64,000 bases of DNA from Straminergon stramineum (GCA_963920665.1 OY987265.1:3229001-3293000); one strand, 5' to 3'; counted from the first letter of the stretch, positions 1 through 13,935 are shown. Notes: generated by a model from the sequence alone, not told the origin. A program made the numbers and translations.

Positions 1-1179
1 CAGATGGGGTTTCAAGGTGTTAGAGGCAAGGCAAAAGGTACTAGTTATCAGTTTCTCCATGTGATCAAATATGTTACCTTTTCAAAATGAAACCCAAAGA
101 CACATTGCTACTATTGCTCAATAGTGCTTTGAGCTCTTTCAAAAATGTTATGGCAGTTGTTATGGAATCAGAAGTGCAAGATAAATTTTGCATTTCACGT
201 GGAGAATTTATTTCCTTGCTTAATGCAGAATGGACTGGGGAGCACCTCTTGCTAAATTCTCGCCAGGATAATGACATCCTGTAGGTAAAGTTTCTTATTT
301 TGAAAATGCAGCATCTCAGGTACCCCCTTATGATGCCTTCCTTTACTCCAGTCATATTGGGGAGGTGTTATATTGTGGAATTAGCATCTTCTTTTGGCAT
401 TCCAGAGGAGAAAAATGTGGTAGTAGTGCTTGTAAAAGAGAAACCCTGTTAAGGCAACACAATTTTTTTGCTTCTCTATATTATCACATTTTTTTGGTTT
501 GTTGAGATCACATTAGTGAATATGAAAGTTACAATATTGAGTTCAATTCTTGATTAGGGACAACCATTCCCAAGAATCTTGTCACAATATAGAATTTGTC
601 ATAATAGAGAGTGTCATATAATGGGAGATTGTCAAGAAGTGACAAATGTTATCTTTTGGTTGGTTGTCACCATTTGGGATGTGATGTAGATATTGAATTT
701 TGACAACAAAGTGTAGAATCTAGTCCAAATCTATGGTAATGTAACTTAACCCTTATATGGTAAGAAGTGATTGTGGTAAGTTGGCAACTAGATGGCATAA
801 CTTAATCAATAGTTGTATAGAAACTTTCAAATTGAGTTTTTGTTCTCAATTCTTCAAAAAACACATTGAGAGAATGTTGGAAGGCAAATGAAAATGTACT
901 CCTAATGAGTTGTAGTATGCCATCTAATTTGAAGTATGAAATCACAATAAATAAATAATTGAAGGTATGTGACAAATTTATAAACTAATTGCATGGAGAT
1001 CCAACAATAATTTATTTCATTGAGTTTTTTTTGTTCATGTTTTGATCAAATCATGTGATTGATAGCTTATTGAAATTTTAAAATAATACACTACTAACAA
1101 ACCATTGTCCTCATTTTGATTTGTAGTGCGTGTACGATAGTAGGTGATTGAAGTTTATAAACTTAGGCTTTCAATGACA
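1..1179. other. Gene-poor stretch with an unidentified coding-like fragment
   Basis: No recognisable gene. Positions 87-284 (+) are open for 65 residues. A second open stretch follows at about 283-430 in a different reading, with phrases such as VSYFENAASQVPPYDAF that look like real protein. The two together resemble neighbouring pieces of a decayed exon or captured gene fragment. I do not recognise the family. The rest, to 1179, is AT-rich and shows nothing I can name. Confidence 0.3.
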
Positions 1180-1183
1180 TTAA

Positions 1184-1405
1184 CCCTTGAACGCCAGGTT
1201 GGTGATCGTGGAAATCAGGCATTTTGGAACCGTGTGACATCATCCACTTTAGAAAAACCAGAAATATTCATTGGGAGTCAAACTATTGTAGAAGATCTTC
1301 CCTTTCCACCCCTAATTCCGAGGATGAATAGTTGCAATTTTGTCCTACACAGGAGAATTCCTTGTTATTCATCGGACAATAATCGTCCGCCGTGTCGTTC
1401 AAGGG
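1184..1405. mobile_element. TTAA-flanked short element, family B copy 1
   Basis: A 222-bp element bounded by TTAA at 1180-1183 and 1406-1409. Its terminal inverted repeats are CCCTTGAACG at the left and the exact complement, CGTTCAAGGG, at the right. The flanks outside TTAA (GACA and GGAG) do not match, so TTAA itself is the likely target duplication. Internal sequence, read in reverse, matches the copies at 33.8-34.2 kb (for example the stretch containing GTGCAATTNTTCATCC). There is no coding capacity, so it is a non-autonomous MITE-type element. Confidence 0.7.
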
Positions 1406-1741
1406 TTAAGGAGATTTTCAAGATCTATTACATTACTAAATATCAACCATATTTCTCCAACAATACATTATAAACCTATTAGTTTGAGTTATATGAAAAA
1501 TTTGAAATCATATCAGCTACAATATGTTACAATCAAATAGTAACATCCTATCATATATCAAAGATTATTCCTAATTTTATTGCATAGTAATCCTAAAGGA
1601 CCTAATATTCTTTGTGTTTAGCATTGATTAGTATTGTGCACTTCAACATTTAAAGTAATACCCCTCTCCAACTAAGTAAGGGCAAGGATGTAATTCAATT
1701 TTGAAGAAATTTTAGGTTGCCCATAAATATTAGAGCATTAA

Positions 1742-2687
1742 CCCCTAAATGTATTTGACTATGTTTTCTCCAAAAACGCTCCAAAACTGCCATTTCTAGT
1801 ACAAGCACCAAATTTTAGAAAAAAATACATTTTTGGATCCATGTAACCGTAGGATCTTGTAGTAAACTATTTTAAGAAGATGTGGAAAAAATTTCAGAAA
1901 TTTCCACCGTGTAGATTGCAAGATATTAGCATTTGAATGGACAAAAAGCCATGTTTTCACCCTGCAAAAACCAGGGCAGCTGGACTTCTCAAGGTCAAAT
2001 CAGTATGAAAAAATGTCTGAAATGGTTGTAACTCTTTGGATTCATTCTTAAAGGTAAGTTGGCTACATGCTTGTAAAAATCGAGATCATTTGGAATTGTA
2101 CAACATATAGGAAAAAATTAATAAGTAGGAAGAAGTCGAGAATGATTCAAAATACTAAATTGTTAACAATTTATTTATGGAATTGAATAATGCCAATCCC
2201 ATTGGCTGTAATGTTGTAATAAACAATATACACCAAAACTATTTTATTTTCTTACAAAAATATTGAAAATTGAGTTAAATAAAGGTCTTCAAAGTTTATT
2301 TTAGAGTGGAGATTCCAATACTATCCACAAACTACCTACAACTGCAACTCCTGATAACTTTCATCTCATAAATCTAAATGGAATGATTCAAAGCTTTCCA
2401 CATTTCTATAAATCTAGAAAATTAATTTCAAATTTTTATTTTTAAAAAAAGTGATTTTTCAAGAATTTTTTTTCTGCCCGAGCTGCCCACCGAGTAATGA
2501 AAATTACATATCATACAATAACTTTTTAACCATGTATTCAAAAGTTATGAAAATTTTTGGATCTTGAAGCTACTCCTCGCGCACATGTTGTGTAAAAATT
2601 TCAAAGAAAAATAAATAAAAACTCCATTCGTAGTAAGCTGCCCAAAATCGCTATGTTGCCAAAAAATGCCATTTGGTTCTTTAGGGG
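1742..2687 (+). mobile_element. TTAA-flanked element, family A copy 1 (complete)
   Basis: A 946-bp non-coding element with TTAA at 1738-1741 and 2688-2691. Terminal repeats are CCCCTAAA and TTTAGGGG. Internal landmarks recur in every family A copy: a left segment with AAAACTGCCATTTCTAGT, a middle with CCAATCCCATTGGCTG, and a right segment with GCTATGTTGCCAAAAAATGCC. This is the reference orientation for the family in this window. There is no open reading frame of note. Confidence 0.75.
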
Positions 2688-2691
2688 TTAA

Positions 2692-4204
2692 GCATTAATA
2701 TCAAATTATGAATTGGTTGACTTAGCATCATGTCCTTAAAGTTGTTCTTATTATTTCAAATATTTTAGTCTCAAATTGTTGCCACCAAAGACATCCAAGT
2801 ATTCAACAACCAAGTTTTAAAAATGTCATGCTAAAAGAGTAGTTAAGTCTCAACTCAAAAGAATGACTTCTTCCTTTACAATTGGTATTTTTAATATAGT
2901 CAAGTTTGTCCATGGCAATTATTCAAAAAAAATAATCTTCATCATTTAGACAATTTGGCCAAAATATGGAAGTTCATCCTAGATATGGTTAAAAAAGTGG
3001 CAACATTGTCAAAATACTCTATACATCAAATGACAAGGAATATATATCAATGTATCATCTAACTTTAATTTTGAGGTAACTTATGAATTTACATGGCATG
3101 AACTATTGATTCAATATTTTCTCATTCAAGAAAATGTGATTAATATTTGAGGTGTATTGAATTCCCCTTCCAATTGTTAGTAATAACTTTTAATTTTTTG
3201 ACATCCCAATGACTATAGCAATAATCAATGTGAAATATGTGGTTTTATATCCTTTGATCTTTAACAATCTTAGTTATCAAATCTAGATACTCAAATGATT
3301 TTTTGCATATGCTTTAATAAGATGCAAGATGAGTTTGGGAGATATGACTATTTTTTGGTGGATCCTATAGATTTTGTAGAATTTTGATAAAACAAAGTTA
3401 GATATTGGTTGAATATGATAATGAATGATTTCTGAAAAGATCATATTGTGCTTGTCTTAGGGGAGAGTAGCATTGACAATCTAGATTACCCACACTACTA
3501 GTCACAATTATTGCTTTTTGTATTTCTTTCTAAAAAAATAGGATGACATATTCCTAACTATAGCAAAGCAAGGTTTAGAACCCTCTCATATTGAACTATG
3601 TAAAATTCTTTACTTTCTCAATTTTCTTGTATAGAGGCATTTTGAAGTGTAACCAAAATGATCTTAACCTCAAATTATTGAAAGATAGACAAAATTTAGA
3701 TATGCTATAAAATATGTCTTTCATAACTTTTTGGTGGTATTCATTTCACTCTAAAGTTCTTTGGGTGTTTTTGAACAAAAATTTCGACAAAACAATACAT
3801 GATGAAAATAAAGTGGAGTGGTCAAATTTGTGATTTTTTTTAAACTTCTAACTATAGAATTTTGGACCTACTTGAATGTTTACTTCTCTACCAATATTAA
3901 AAGCTTGATTCTTTAGCATCTCCAAGATCATAATGTTCAAAGTAGTACAAAAAACTATTTCCAATTATTCAAAAAATGTGAAGTTCAACTTTGAAACATT
4001 TTAAGAAAAAATATTTGTCTTTTGCCACTTGAGGAATTTGAAAATATGTTAGAAAATGGACTTGGAAATGTATGAAAAGAATTGAAGAAATAAAAAATTT
4101 ATTTTCATCCTTTAAATAACCATTACATAGAAGGATGCATAAGATAATAGAAAAAAAATAAAAGGCTAATTAATCTAACACTAAATTGAAAGAAGCCAAT
4201 TTCA
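2692..4204. other. AT-rich intergenic sequence
   Basis: No gene, RNA or complete element recognised. AT-rich, with stops in all frames at short spacing. Confidence 0.4.
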
Positions 4205-4572
4205 ATCTTACAAAACAAAATTTATTGCAACATTACGACCATTGAGATTGGCATTTTTCAATTCTACAACTAAATTCTTAACAATATAGTATTTTGAATC
4301 ATTCTCTACTTCTTTCTACTTACTATTTTTTTACTATATGTTGGACAATTCCCATAAAGGATTTTTGTCAATTCAAATACTAATATCTTGATATCTACTA
4401 ATCTACATGGTTGAAATTTGCAAAACAAATTCCTCATCTTCTCAAACCAACGTACCACAAGATCCTACAATTTTTTTGTATCCAAATTTTTTCCCTTAAA
4501 ATTTGGTACTTGTACTAGAAATGACAATTTTGGAGCGCTTTGGGTGAAAACATAGTCAAGAACATTTAGGGG
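4205..4572 (-). mobile_element. TTAA-type element, family A copy 2 (truncated)
   Basis: The outer part of a family A element in reverse orientation. It runs from the conserved CAACATTACGACCATTGAG segment to the terminus CATTTAGGGG, followed by TTAG at 4573-4576 (one change from TTAA). The other half is missing. Confidence 0.6.
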
Positions 4573-4576
4573 TTAG

Positions 4577-6865
4577 ATACCTCTCAAACTAGACTCAATC
4601 CAAGTTTTGTATCTTGAAAACAATCCAAGGCTTAAAAAAAACCTCTTTATGATGTCAAAAATGTCATTTTTGTTGTGCTCCTTGTCAAGCATAGCAAAGC
4701 TTTGTCAAATCCAAATCTTGGTTCACTTGAAAGAATTAAAAAAGAAAAAGTATGTATTAAAGCTGCAAGTTCTATTTCAAGGCTATTTTTAGAGCAATTT
4801 TCTAAATGATTTTGCATTTCAAGGTTGAGTCATAATTGGAGCATGACACTCTTCAAGCAATGCACAATATTTGGAGCTTGCTATAATAGCCCAAAATTTC
4901 TAATTGGCCGTGTTTGCATAGGGTGATTGGATTGATGATGCTCTTTAATTGATTGCTTGGAAGGCTATCATATTACAAATCAAATAGTTTGAATAATTGA
5001 ATAGGAGATAAGTATACTATGACCAATAATAGTATGTACCATGTGTGGAATATTCCCAAATGTCATTTAAAAGAGGATTGGATTAATGAGGTTTGAGTGT
5101 ACATAACAATATTTACTAGATGACATTGGTCTTTTGAACATTGTTCAAGAACCAAGTACATACACAAGAAAATGTCCCTTTGATAATTAGACCACCTCAT
5201 CTTTTAAAAAAATATGCTACTTAAGATAGTTACCTAAGTTGTATCCAATTTTGCAAGAGCCTTCAATAAATGATGAATAATGTTATAAGTGATTAAAAAT
5301 TCCAAGTAAATAATTTTGCCTAATAAATGCTGGATTTTGAATTTTCCATTGTTGTTTCTACAATCTCCTACAAAATCGTTCATTGTAAACTTGTAGTCCT
5401 CATCTTGACATCTTTGTTGTGTTCACTTCCTCTACTACCTAAAATTTTCAGGTTATTTACATTAGTTTTCATGACCAACTTTCTTTATAAGGTTGGATTT
5501 AGAGCTAACTTCCATCTTGAGTCAAAATTGAAAATGACTTTCCAAGTTTTCCACAATGAAAATTGCCTTATCCAAATTTCATGATGCTTTCAATTCAATG
5601 TGAGCAAGAAAAAACTATATTTCAAAAGTAGCTTTGCCTTGTTGTCATACTAAAATTAACCAAAAGATTTAAATTGAAAACTTAAAAATAGTTTTTTGGA
5701 AGTTGAAAACTTGTATCCCTTAAATATTTTGCCAACCAACCATTCCAATTATCTTCTTGCAACTCTTTCATGTAGAATTCCAAATATTTTTTTGTTTTCT
5801 TTGTAAGGCTTGGTAAATTTTCGGTACATGGAAGTCCGCCTTGAATTAGATTAATCTCTAAAGAAGCCGACATTTGGCCTCTAGCTAGGTGGATTATGAA
5901 TGTCTTCAAGAACTTATTCTGGGAACTACAAGAAATGGATGAAGTACATACTAGTATGTTAAAAAAGAAATCTTGTCTGTTTTCAATGAATGCAACTAGT
6001 GTAATCACTCAATGCTTCATGATTATCGTGCAAGGTTCTAAATGAACTCATACAAGGATGGGAAGGAAAGAAAAAATTGTAGAAATGAAGGTTTGATGTC
6101 TAGATTTTTTCATAGCATAATTTTTTTTGCCAAAAAAATTGAAAATCTACACCTATTTATTTTCTAGAGGCTCTAAGGGATTAACCCTTAAAGGAACTTT
6201 ATACATGATACCATATTTGGCTTTAAGAATATAAATTATGCACCAAAATATGGTGGAACATACACTATTGGATTGAAAATTCAACAAGTGAGAGATTTGA
6301 TTGAGATGTCATTTTAGCATCTATGCCTTACGATGTTCAAATATGGCACTATATAAATAGTGTATGTAGACATTTAGCAGCTTCTAGGACATGTAGGATG
6401 TGAAATAATAATGCAAATTGGAAGTGCTATGTATCATTGAACCCAACTAAGTATGAATGCACATTGTTGTCACTATCATATATTTCAATTCTTCTAACTT
6501 CTATCAAAGTGACAACTATGTGCTAGAATTGGCCAAACTTTAAAGAAGAGACAAAAGGTTTTCTAGAATTCTATATGGAAGTATGCAATATTTGCAAAGG
6601 GGGAATTGTAATAGTTTGTTGGCATGCTTATACAGAGAGGTACTTGAAAATTGTAGGGAGCAAGTTTTTAAATTTCTAATAAACTAATTTTAACATTAAA
6701 CTTGAACTTTTGGGTTTCTTTTACTTCGACAACAAGGCAAAGTTATTCCTAAAAATGTAGTTTTTCCCTACTCTCATGAATTGCAATGTAAACATTATGG
6801 AAGTTGGCCAAAACAATTCCAATCATGGTAAACTTGAAATTTGTTTTTGAATTCCACCTCCATAT
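4577..6865. other. AT-rich intergenic sequence
   Basis: Only short chance reading frames (the longest about 108 codons, low complexity). A possible element end, TTAACCCTTAAAGG, lies at about 6180-6193, but I found no partner end. Nothing else is identified. Confidence 0.35.
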
Positions 6866-6869
6866 TAAC

Positions 6870-7110
6870 CCCTCAAAGCCCAGGCAATTTTTGTACTTTT
6901 TCACAAGTTTGAACTTTGATTGACAGTATGCATTGTACATCAAGCTTATTACATGATGTCAATTGTACATTTGAACTTCCTTGTTCAATGTGAACATCAT
7001 AATCTGAAATTATGTTGGATATACTTCTTAGAATGTAGGAAAATGAAGTTATAACTTTGACCTGTTGAAGAGGTGAGAGGCCCAAAACAAGCTCCTTGGG
7101 CCTTGAGGGT
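6870..7110. mobile_element. TTAA-type short element, family E
   Basis: An element of about 240 bp. The left end is TTAA (6866-6869) followed by CCCCTCAAAGCCCAGG. The right end is TTGGGCCTTGAGGGT followed by TTAG. The ends pair as imperfect inverted repeats (about 15 of 19 positions by eye). Non-coding. Confidence 0.5.
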
Positions 7111-7114
7111 TTAG

Positions 7115-8410
7115 AACCCACCCTATGTCAAACAGAAAAAACACACCATGTTGCTACCCAAATTGGACCTTCTAGACTTGTCTAAAACCCTTAATTAGCT
7201 TGCCATCCCTCAAAAAGAGATCCATTGCAAGAAAGTAGGGAACTTGCACTTCCGGTTGCAAATGGCCTACCGGTTGAACTCTGATGAGGGTGGTGGAGAA
7301 AGCCTTGCCAACAATTCACACAGCTTGTCAAAATCTCCACTTCTTAGGCCTATGAGGGGATTGTCACCATCCTTTGAATAGCACCATCTACACTAGACAA
7401 CTCACAATTTACAACTCTCGACTGATCATGTAGCCAGTCACTCGAATCATCGAAACATTCTTCTTCTCCGGCTATCATACATACAATCTACATTTGTAGA
7501 GCTAGGGTGGAAAACCTCATTTATGTAATAATTTATAGCCATGTAAAGTATGTCCGTAGACTTTTTGTTTTTTCTTATGGATGTGGTAAAACCAAACCTC
7601 TTTTGGTGTTTTGGTTTTGGTTAATTTTCCAAAATAATAATTCCCTCTTTTTTCAATAATTTCATAATTATATATTCCTCTTATAATTACATAAGCATAC
7701 ACACACACTACATATATATATATTTATCCAAACTCCAAGTACCTCTTATATCATGTATATTTATTTGATAAGCATTGTTTGTTTATTGGTAGTTTTGCCT
7801 TACATATTTTATTTTTTTGGTTCTTTATCATTGAATGTGGACCACTATCTGTTCAAAAGACTTTGGGATTTCAAATTTTAAACTTACCCTATCAAGTAGG
7901 CTATACCACCAACCCACCCACTATGGGTGGAAATTTTATTAGGCTATCTCCACTACCATGGCTGGGTAATAATTTTCAACTACCCCATTGATGCCTTCTC
8001 ATGTGATTTTTCCCTCCAATAAGTGGGCCATATATAGTGGCTTTCCCTTGCCACATTTCATTTATCTTGTTATGGCACTTCACTTTGGCTGGGAGTGTGT
8101 AATTTTGTGTGGGAATTTTGTATGGGATTTAAAAAATCTATAGCAGGTGTCGAACTTGAAACTGAGTTCTTTCAAGTTGCGAGATGACCTTAATCTTGCA
8201 ACGTTTTGCCAAAACCCTAGTTGGGCAGATCATTACTTTGCATTCACAAGTGTCGTAGGATCTTGAATTTTGAAGGAAACTATTCTCATCACTTTAAGCA
8301 TTTTTGAGACATTTGTTGAACAGTAGAGATCAAGACCCTTAGGTGTAACTCTCAAATGTTGTGGAGATACAATTTTCATTGGTGTGTATGAATTTTGTGT
8401 GCAGTTGATT
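7115..8410. other. Intergenic sequence
   Basis: No gene recognised. Somewhat less AT-rich near 7200-7480. A short TA-rich tract lies near 7710. Confidence 0.35.
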
Positions 8411-8414
8411 TCAA

Positions 8415-9049
8415 CCCCTAAATGCCCATGGCCTGTTTGGAGCTTTTTGAAATTTGCTCTAAATTGAACAAAAAGTCAACATTTTTGTAAGTTGTACCTA
8501 TTTCTTTTAAATTGTAATTGTACAAATTCAAACTAGACATGTTAGAGATCACATAGGAAAAGAAAACATAACAATATCACTTACAAATTGACAGATTATA
8601 ATGTTTGATCATGAGGGTGTAATAACTATGAAAATTTTTCAATTCACTTTTTGCATGTCAACTCTAAAAAGTTGGTCTCTAAAAAATATGAGGTTATAGG
8701 GCCTAGCATGCACAACCCCAATCAATTTACGGTTTTTCAAAATCTATTCTATGAATTTTTTTAATGAATTTCTAATGTGATTTTGCCTCCAAGATCTAGT
8801 GTATTTGAGGCTCATTTCCAAGAGCCCACATCACTACAGGAAGTCAAGATTGCACTGGGTATCCTTGTACAAAATCCTCAATAGAAAAATCATAATCCTT
8901 TATTTTTAAGATGAGCTTTTTGATCCTAAAACTAAACTTCAAAAAGAATTCTCCAAAAATATAAACTAATAATAATATCAATTTGGTTGGTTTTACTTAA
9001 CTTCCAAGTTTTCCAAACACCACATTTGGGTGCCTTGGGCATTTAGGGG
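8415..9049 (+). mobile_element. TTAA-type element, family C copy 1
   Basis: A 635-bp non-coding element. The left end is TCAA (one change from TTAA) followed by CCCCTAAATGCCCA. The right end is TGGGCATTTAGGGG followed by TTAA at 9050-9053. The inverted repeats match perfectly for 14 bases. The internal sequence matches 44.9-45.6 kb and 54.7-55.4 kb (shared landmark AAACTAGACATGTTAGAGAT), and is unrelated to family A apart from the terminal bases. Confidence 0.7.
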
Positions 9050-9053
9050 TTAA

Positions 9054-11515
9054 GCTTGAATTTGATGAGACTGTGTGGTTGGAGGGTACAAATGAACCGC
9101 AATGCGCAAAATACAGTGGACCTGGAGGTCGACGCTTCTACCCCCACCAGCCTCTTTGTCGTCATTGGCTGCAAATAAACTTCATTCCCTTCATTTTGCT
9201 TTGCATTCCAATTGTCCACATTCTTTCATCTTCCTTTCCTTTACAATTTGGTGAAGACTAATCCTGCTCACCTTCTCATCGTAGCCAAGACTATCAAGAT
9301 TTGTAGGAAGGTAGAGGATACTATTTGCATCACTTCAACATATGAACCAGTTGAACTTTGGGGAGATTCCTACAATGCAGTAGAGAGATCTTTTGGTATA
9401 ATTGCCAAATCTGTAGAGATCAAAATTTTTATTATTGTTCAGGATGATGCTTCCTGACACATGTATTGTACATGACCATGTTATTTCAATATACTTAAAC
9501 TCCCTTTTGAAACTCTTCTGTCTGCTTAGAGCTTTGACAGGCACTCTGTAAGTTACCTCGTGTTGAACCCCCCTTTCAAGGTGACTCTGTATTGAAATAA
9601 CTATGGCTTGTGGCCACATGAGCATGCATGAGTTGCACACAGGTACTGATGTTATTACCTCGGTATGAATGTGGGTAGTGACATTGTAGGGTCCTACTAA
9701 ACTTACCTTAATTTCTTTTGATCAATTCTCTTTCTCTGTGCAGGTTTGATGCAGTAACTGCATCTTTTGAGCTCATTGTCATTGTGTGACAATGTGAAAA
9801 TTTCGTTAGTTTTCAATTTTTTTTTAATACATTCACACAATTAGGTACCCCAGGGCATTTTTTATATTTTATTTAAATTTTCATGTAATTGACCCCCCCC
9901 CTCCCCCACTTTATAAATTTCAGGGGAAGGTGGGGTGACAAAAGATATGGGACAAATTCCATATCTTCACGTATACCTATATGTATATATGTATGTATAT
10001 GCATATCTATACGTATAATATTTATATATATATATTCATATACCCTCGTATCCATATATCCTCGTATCTGTATTTGTATATTCATATTTTGGGAGATCAA
10101 CGGCTGGGAAGGGGGGTCACAATTTTTTTTAAGAGAATCAATGGCTCTCCTTTTTCGCACTCATGGGGGGCTGATTAATTTATTGAAAACCTCCTGTTCC
10201 TCTCTTTTCAGCTCATTGTGCCATGGTGCATGGTACCTTGGAATGCCTAATTTCTATGAAAATTTGAACTTAAGGTAGTCTGCTCTTATTGCGACCATGT
10301 TCTTTAAACATCACAGTAGGCCCTCTGAAATGGACAATCAATGGTTCTAAAATGGAGTGCCACAAATTTTGAAGCATAATTAAGATTTGTCAGGAGATGA
10401 TTCATACTTTGCCAATACATGGAATAAGAGTCAGAGAGGGTCCATTTCAAAGCCAAGGTATGTCCACTTACTTTTTCTAGATGAAAAGTGATTACCCAAT
10501 TGCCTTCTTACAAATGTTAAAAAGAATTTAGGATTCGTATAAGTTTAGTAATGGTTGCATTTAAGAACCTTGAGTATTACTTTTTGAATGTTGCAGTGCT
10601 GGTTTTTGGTCAATCCATATCTTTTTTCAGACAGCGTGTGTGTGGTTATTGCAAGGCCTATGATCACAAATAGGTGCCTATTACATAATTCTTTGAAAAT
10701 TCCTAAGTAATTCAAAAATGCTCCGAAAAATATGAAACCACTTGAGTTAGATTCCACAACAATTTTTCTTCAAGTACAAAATAAGGAAAAATAATTCCGT
10801 GCATCTAAGAACCATCGAAAAGGCTAACCAACCCTTAAATGGTCACTTTAAGAGCATACTACTATAGTGATTTCGTCACATGCTAACCAGTGCTTTTTTT
10901 TTGGACTAGTGTCCCTTGTGTTGGCTTCACTGCACAGGCCAGATTTTGGAGGGACAAATTCAAAGTAGTCAGATTCTGACAAATCTAGCAATATATATAT
11001 CGCTAGAAAAAACAAACTAATACTGACACTCAACCCTCTCTAATTGTACTTCTTGAAATATTATGTGCATTTACATTTACTCAAATGTGTCATGCTCATT
11101 CAGATTTAATTGGATACCTTCCACATGTTAAAGCTGTGAATATATGTGAAGCCCTTTTGTAATGTCATTAGAGAGGAATATAGGATTGACTGCATTCATA
11201 TAGTTTTACCTTTAGGTTGTTTAGAAATTGGAGATTACGATATGTTGCAATTGGAACATCCACGCAATGTTGAATTGTTTGGTGTCTTCAATGGTTCCAA
11301 AGACATCCACTAATGTATGTGCATCCATTATCCAACACTAGCTTGAACTTGTGTTGTACATCAACACGTGCATAGGACATAATTATGTCCATATTTGAAA
11401 GTTTTTCAATGTGTAGGAAAACCAAATATTTTAATGAGAAAATGTTCTTGCATACATGAATTCAAAGATCATATAAGGTAGAAATACACATAAGCATCCT
11501 TGATCCCATCCTTGT
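9054..11515. other. Intergenic sequence with simple repeats and possible gene remnants
   Basis: Positions 9212-9457 (+) hold an 81-codon reading frame with protein-like composition that I cannot assign. Positions 9893-9905 are a C-rich run, and about 9970-10,085 is a TATG/TATA-rich simple repeat. The C-run and a GGGGGGTCAC at about 10,113 pair as short inverted repeats, so a small element of about 230 bp is possible. No complete gene. Confidence 0.3.
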
Positions 11516-11692
11516 ACCCTAGACATCAGTAAATGTGTCCCTAGACTTTATTTAATGTGTCCTCCATATGTTTAATTATGATTGGCTAACACATGTGAAG
11601 GACACATACTAAATTGTGATTCCCTGACAACTAATTTTCACAAAGTTCAAATTTGGGTCCACCTACAGGACACATTTAGTGGTCTAGGGAGC
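11516..11692. mobile_element. Small inverted-repeat element (foldback MITE candidate)
   Basis: About 177 bp with ends that pair: CCCTAGACATCAGTAAATG at the left and the complement of CCCTAGACCACTAAATG at the right, continuing through GTGTCC. Non-coding. No clear target duplication, so the superfamily is undetermined. Confidence 0.45.
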
Positions 11693-12993
11693 CAACACTT
11701 TGAAAAATCATAAAAATTACATACGACATCCGAAAAATCTAATTTTGTTTTTGAATATTCATGATTTTCACTTGCTAATACTACAAAAATAAAAATTTAA
11801 AGAGAAGATGCCTCCAAATATGTTGAGTTGCTTATACAAACGCTTTTGGGTACTCCCACCTTAGTTGAAGGTTTTCCTATTTATAGGATAAAATTACTTG
11901 TCGTTGAAAGGTCTACAAGGTATAAATTATAATATTTTAATGGTTAAATTGCCTTCTTCTTTTTGATTAAAAAACATTTTTGAATTTAGAAGTTCTATGC
12001 ATATTCTACAATTATTCTCATTCATTAAAGTTCTTTCATACATTGGAGTATTGTGGTTAAAATTCAATTGGCACTCAAAAACTATATTATGATAGAATCT
12101 ATAATTGTCTTTCAACTACTAACAAGACTAAACATAAACTACCATGGGAAGGTTAATTTGTATCCACTAAAAGACTTTTAGAACCTTCTACTAAAGGAAA
12201 AGACAAACTTTCATCCATGTTCTTTTAAAATTTGTTTGAATGCATTTGCAATAGACGTTGTTGGAAATTCTCACGAAGCAAAATTGTTGACTATCTAAAT
12301 TATATAGGAAGATGCTTAATCCATGACGCACCTTATGGTGTATATTGGCCAATTAGAGCTCTTTTATCTTAATCTATAATTCATCTATTCATATGATATT
12401 TTTTGAATTTGAGTCCTACTATTGAAATGAAAATCACCAAGACTAAATTCTAATATAATTTGAAATGATCAAAAAATGTAAATATTTAAATATTTAATTA
12501 TAATTTGACGATTGGACAAGATAGTAACCATAGTTTGAGTATAGAAAAATATAAAAACTTGCTTCCACTATGATATTTTATACTATTACATACACTTGTG
12601 TAAAAGTTTTCAAATTATTTGAACTTGTTTTCTATTTGATATGAATATAATTCATTTTTTATTTAAAATTTTAATTTCAATAAATTCACATTTTTTCAAG
12701 AACATCTAAATTTTTTATGACAAATAGAAGACTTATGATTTCATTTTTGAAAAGTAAATATAAAAAATATTATTCACAATATAGATTGAAGGATCTTAAA
12801 GGTCAAGTTTGTGGTCATAGCTCGTTGTTTCCGGGTTAAGAATGGAATTCATTACTAGATGCTTGTTTAGATGCTTTTAAGTTCCAAAGATTTGGATCTT
12901 TTTGGGTGCCCCATTTTGATTGCAAGTTAAGTTGGATTTTATCATGGTTAATATTCTATTTATAATAATAAATAATTTGTGGTCACAATGTTT
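11693..12993. other. AT-rich intergenic sequence
   Basis: Very AT-rich, with no gene or complete element seen. Confidence 0.4.
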
Positions 12994-12997
12994 TTAA

Positions 12998-13931
12998 CCC
13001 CTAAAGGACCAAACAACGTTTTTTGGCAACATGGCGATTTTGGGCAACTCACTACGAATGGAAATTTTATTTTTTTCTTTCAAAATTTCACACAACATGT
13101 GCCCGAAGATTAGCTTTAAGGTCCAACAATTTTCATAACTTTTGAAGACATGATTAAAAAGTTATTGTATGATATGTAATTTTCATTGCTTAGTGGACAG
13201 ATCAAGCAGCAAAAAAACTTCTTTAAAAAACACTTTTCTTAAAATAAAAATTTGAAATTGGTTTTCTAGATTTATGGGAAGCTTTGAATCATTCCATTTT
13301 GATTTCTGTGATGAAAGTTATGAAGAGTTTTAGTTGTGGGTAGTTTGTAAGTAGTAATGGAATCTCCACTATAAAATAAACTTTAAAGACCTTTATTTAA
13401 CTCAATTTTCAATATTTTTGGAAAAAAATAAAAACATTAGTTGTAGATTGTTTATTACAACATTACAACCAATGGGATTGGCATTTTTCAATTCCATAAA
13501 TAAATTGTTAACAATTTAGTATTTTGAATCATTCTCAACTTCTTCCTACTTACTAATTTTTTCCTATGTGTTGTACAATTCCAAATGATCTAAAATTTTT
13601 CAAGCATGTGGAAAACTTGACTTGAAGAAGGAATCCAAAGAGTTACAACCATTTTGGACATTTTTTCATAATAATCTGACCTTGTGAAGTGAAGCTGCCC
13701 GGATTTTTGCAGGGCCCAAAAATGGCTTTTTGTTAATTTAAATGCTAATATCTTGCAATCTATATGGTCGAAATTTCTGACATTTTTTCCACAACTTCTC
13801 ATACCAGTGTACTACAAGATCTTACGGCCACATGTGTCCAAAAATATATTTTTTCTAAAATTTGGTACTTGTACTAGAAATGACAGTTTTGGAGCGTTTT
13901 TGGTGAAAACAAAGTCAAATACATTTAGGGG
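12998..13931 (-). mobile_element. TTAA-flanked element, family A copy 3 (complete)
   Basis: A 934-bp element in reverse orientation to copy 1, with exact TTAA at 12,994-12,997 and 13,932-13,935. The ends are CCCCTAAAGG and CATTTAGGGG. The whole length aligns with copy 1 when reversed. The flanks outside TTAA do not match, which supports TTAA as the target duplication. Confidence 0.75.
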
Positions 13932-13935
13932 TTAA

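Noticed and set aside
1735..2694. 3-bp GCA duplication around the family A element, which would suggest PIF/Harbinger or CACTA
   Set aside because: The GCA on both sides is not found at the other copies. Only TTAA is common to all and fits the empty-site comparison.
9970..10090. TATG/TATA repeat as a regulatory array or CRISPR-like structure
   Set aside because: Plain simple-sequence repeat without spacers or a regular unit, in a plant genome.
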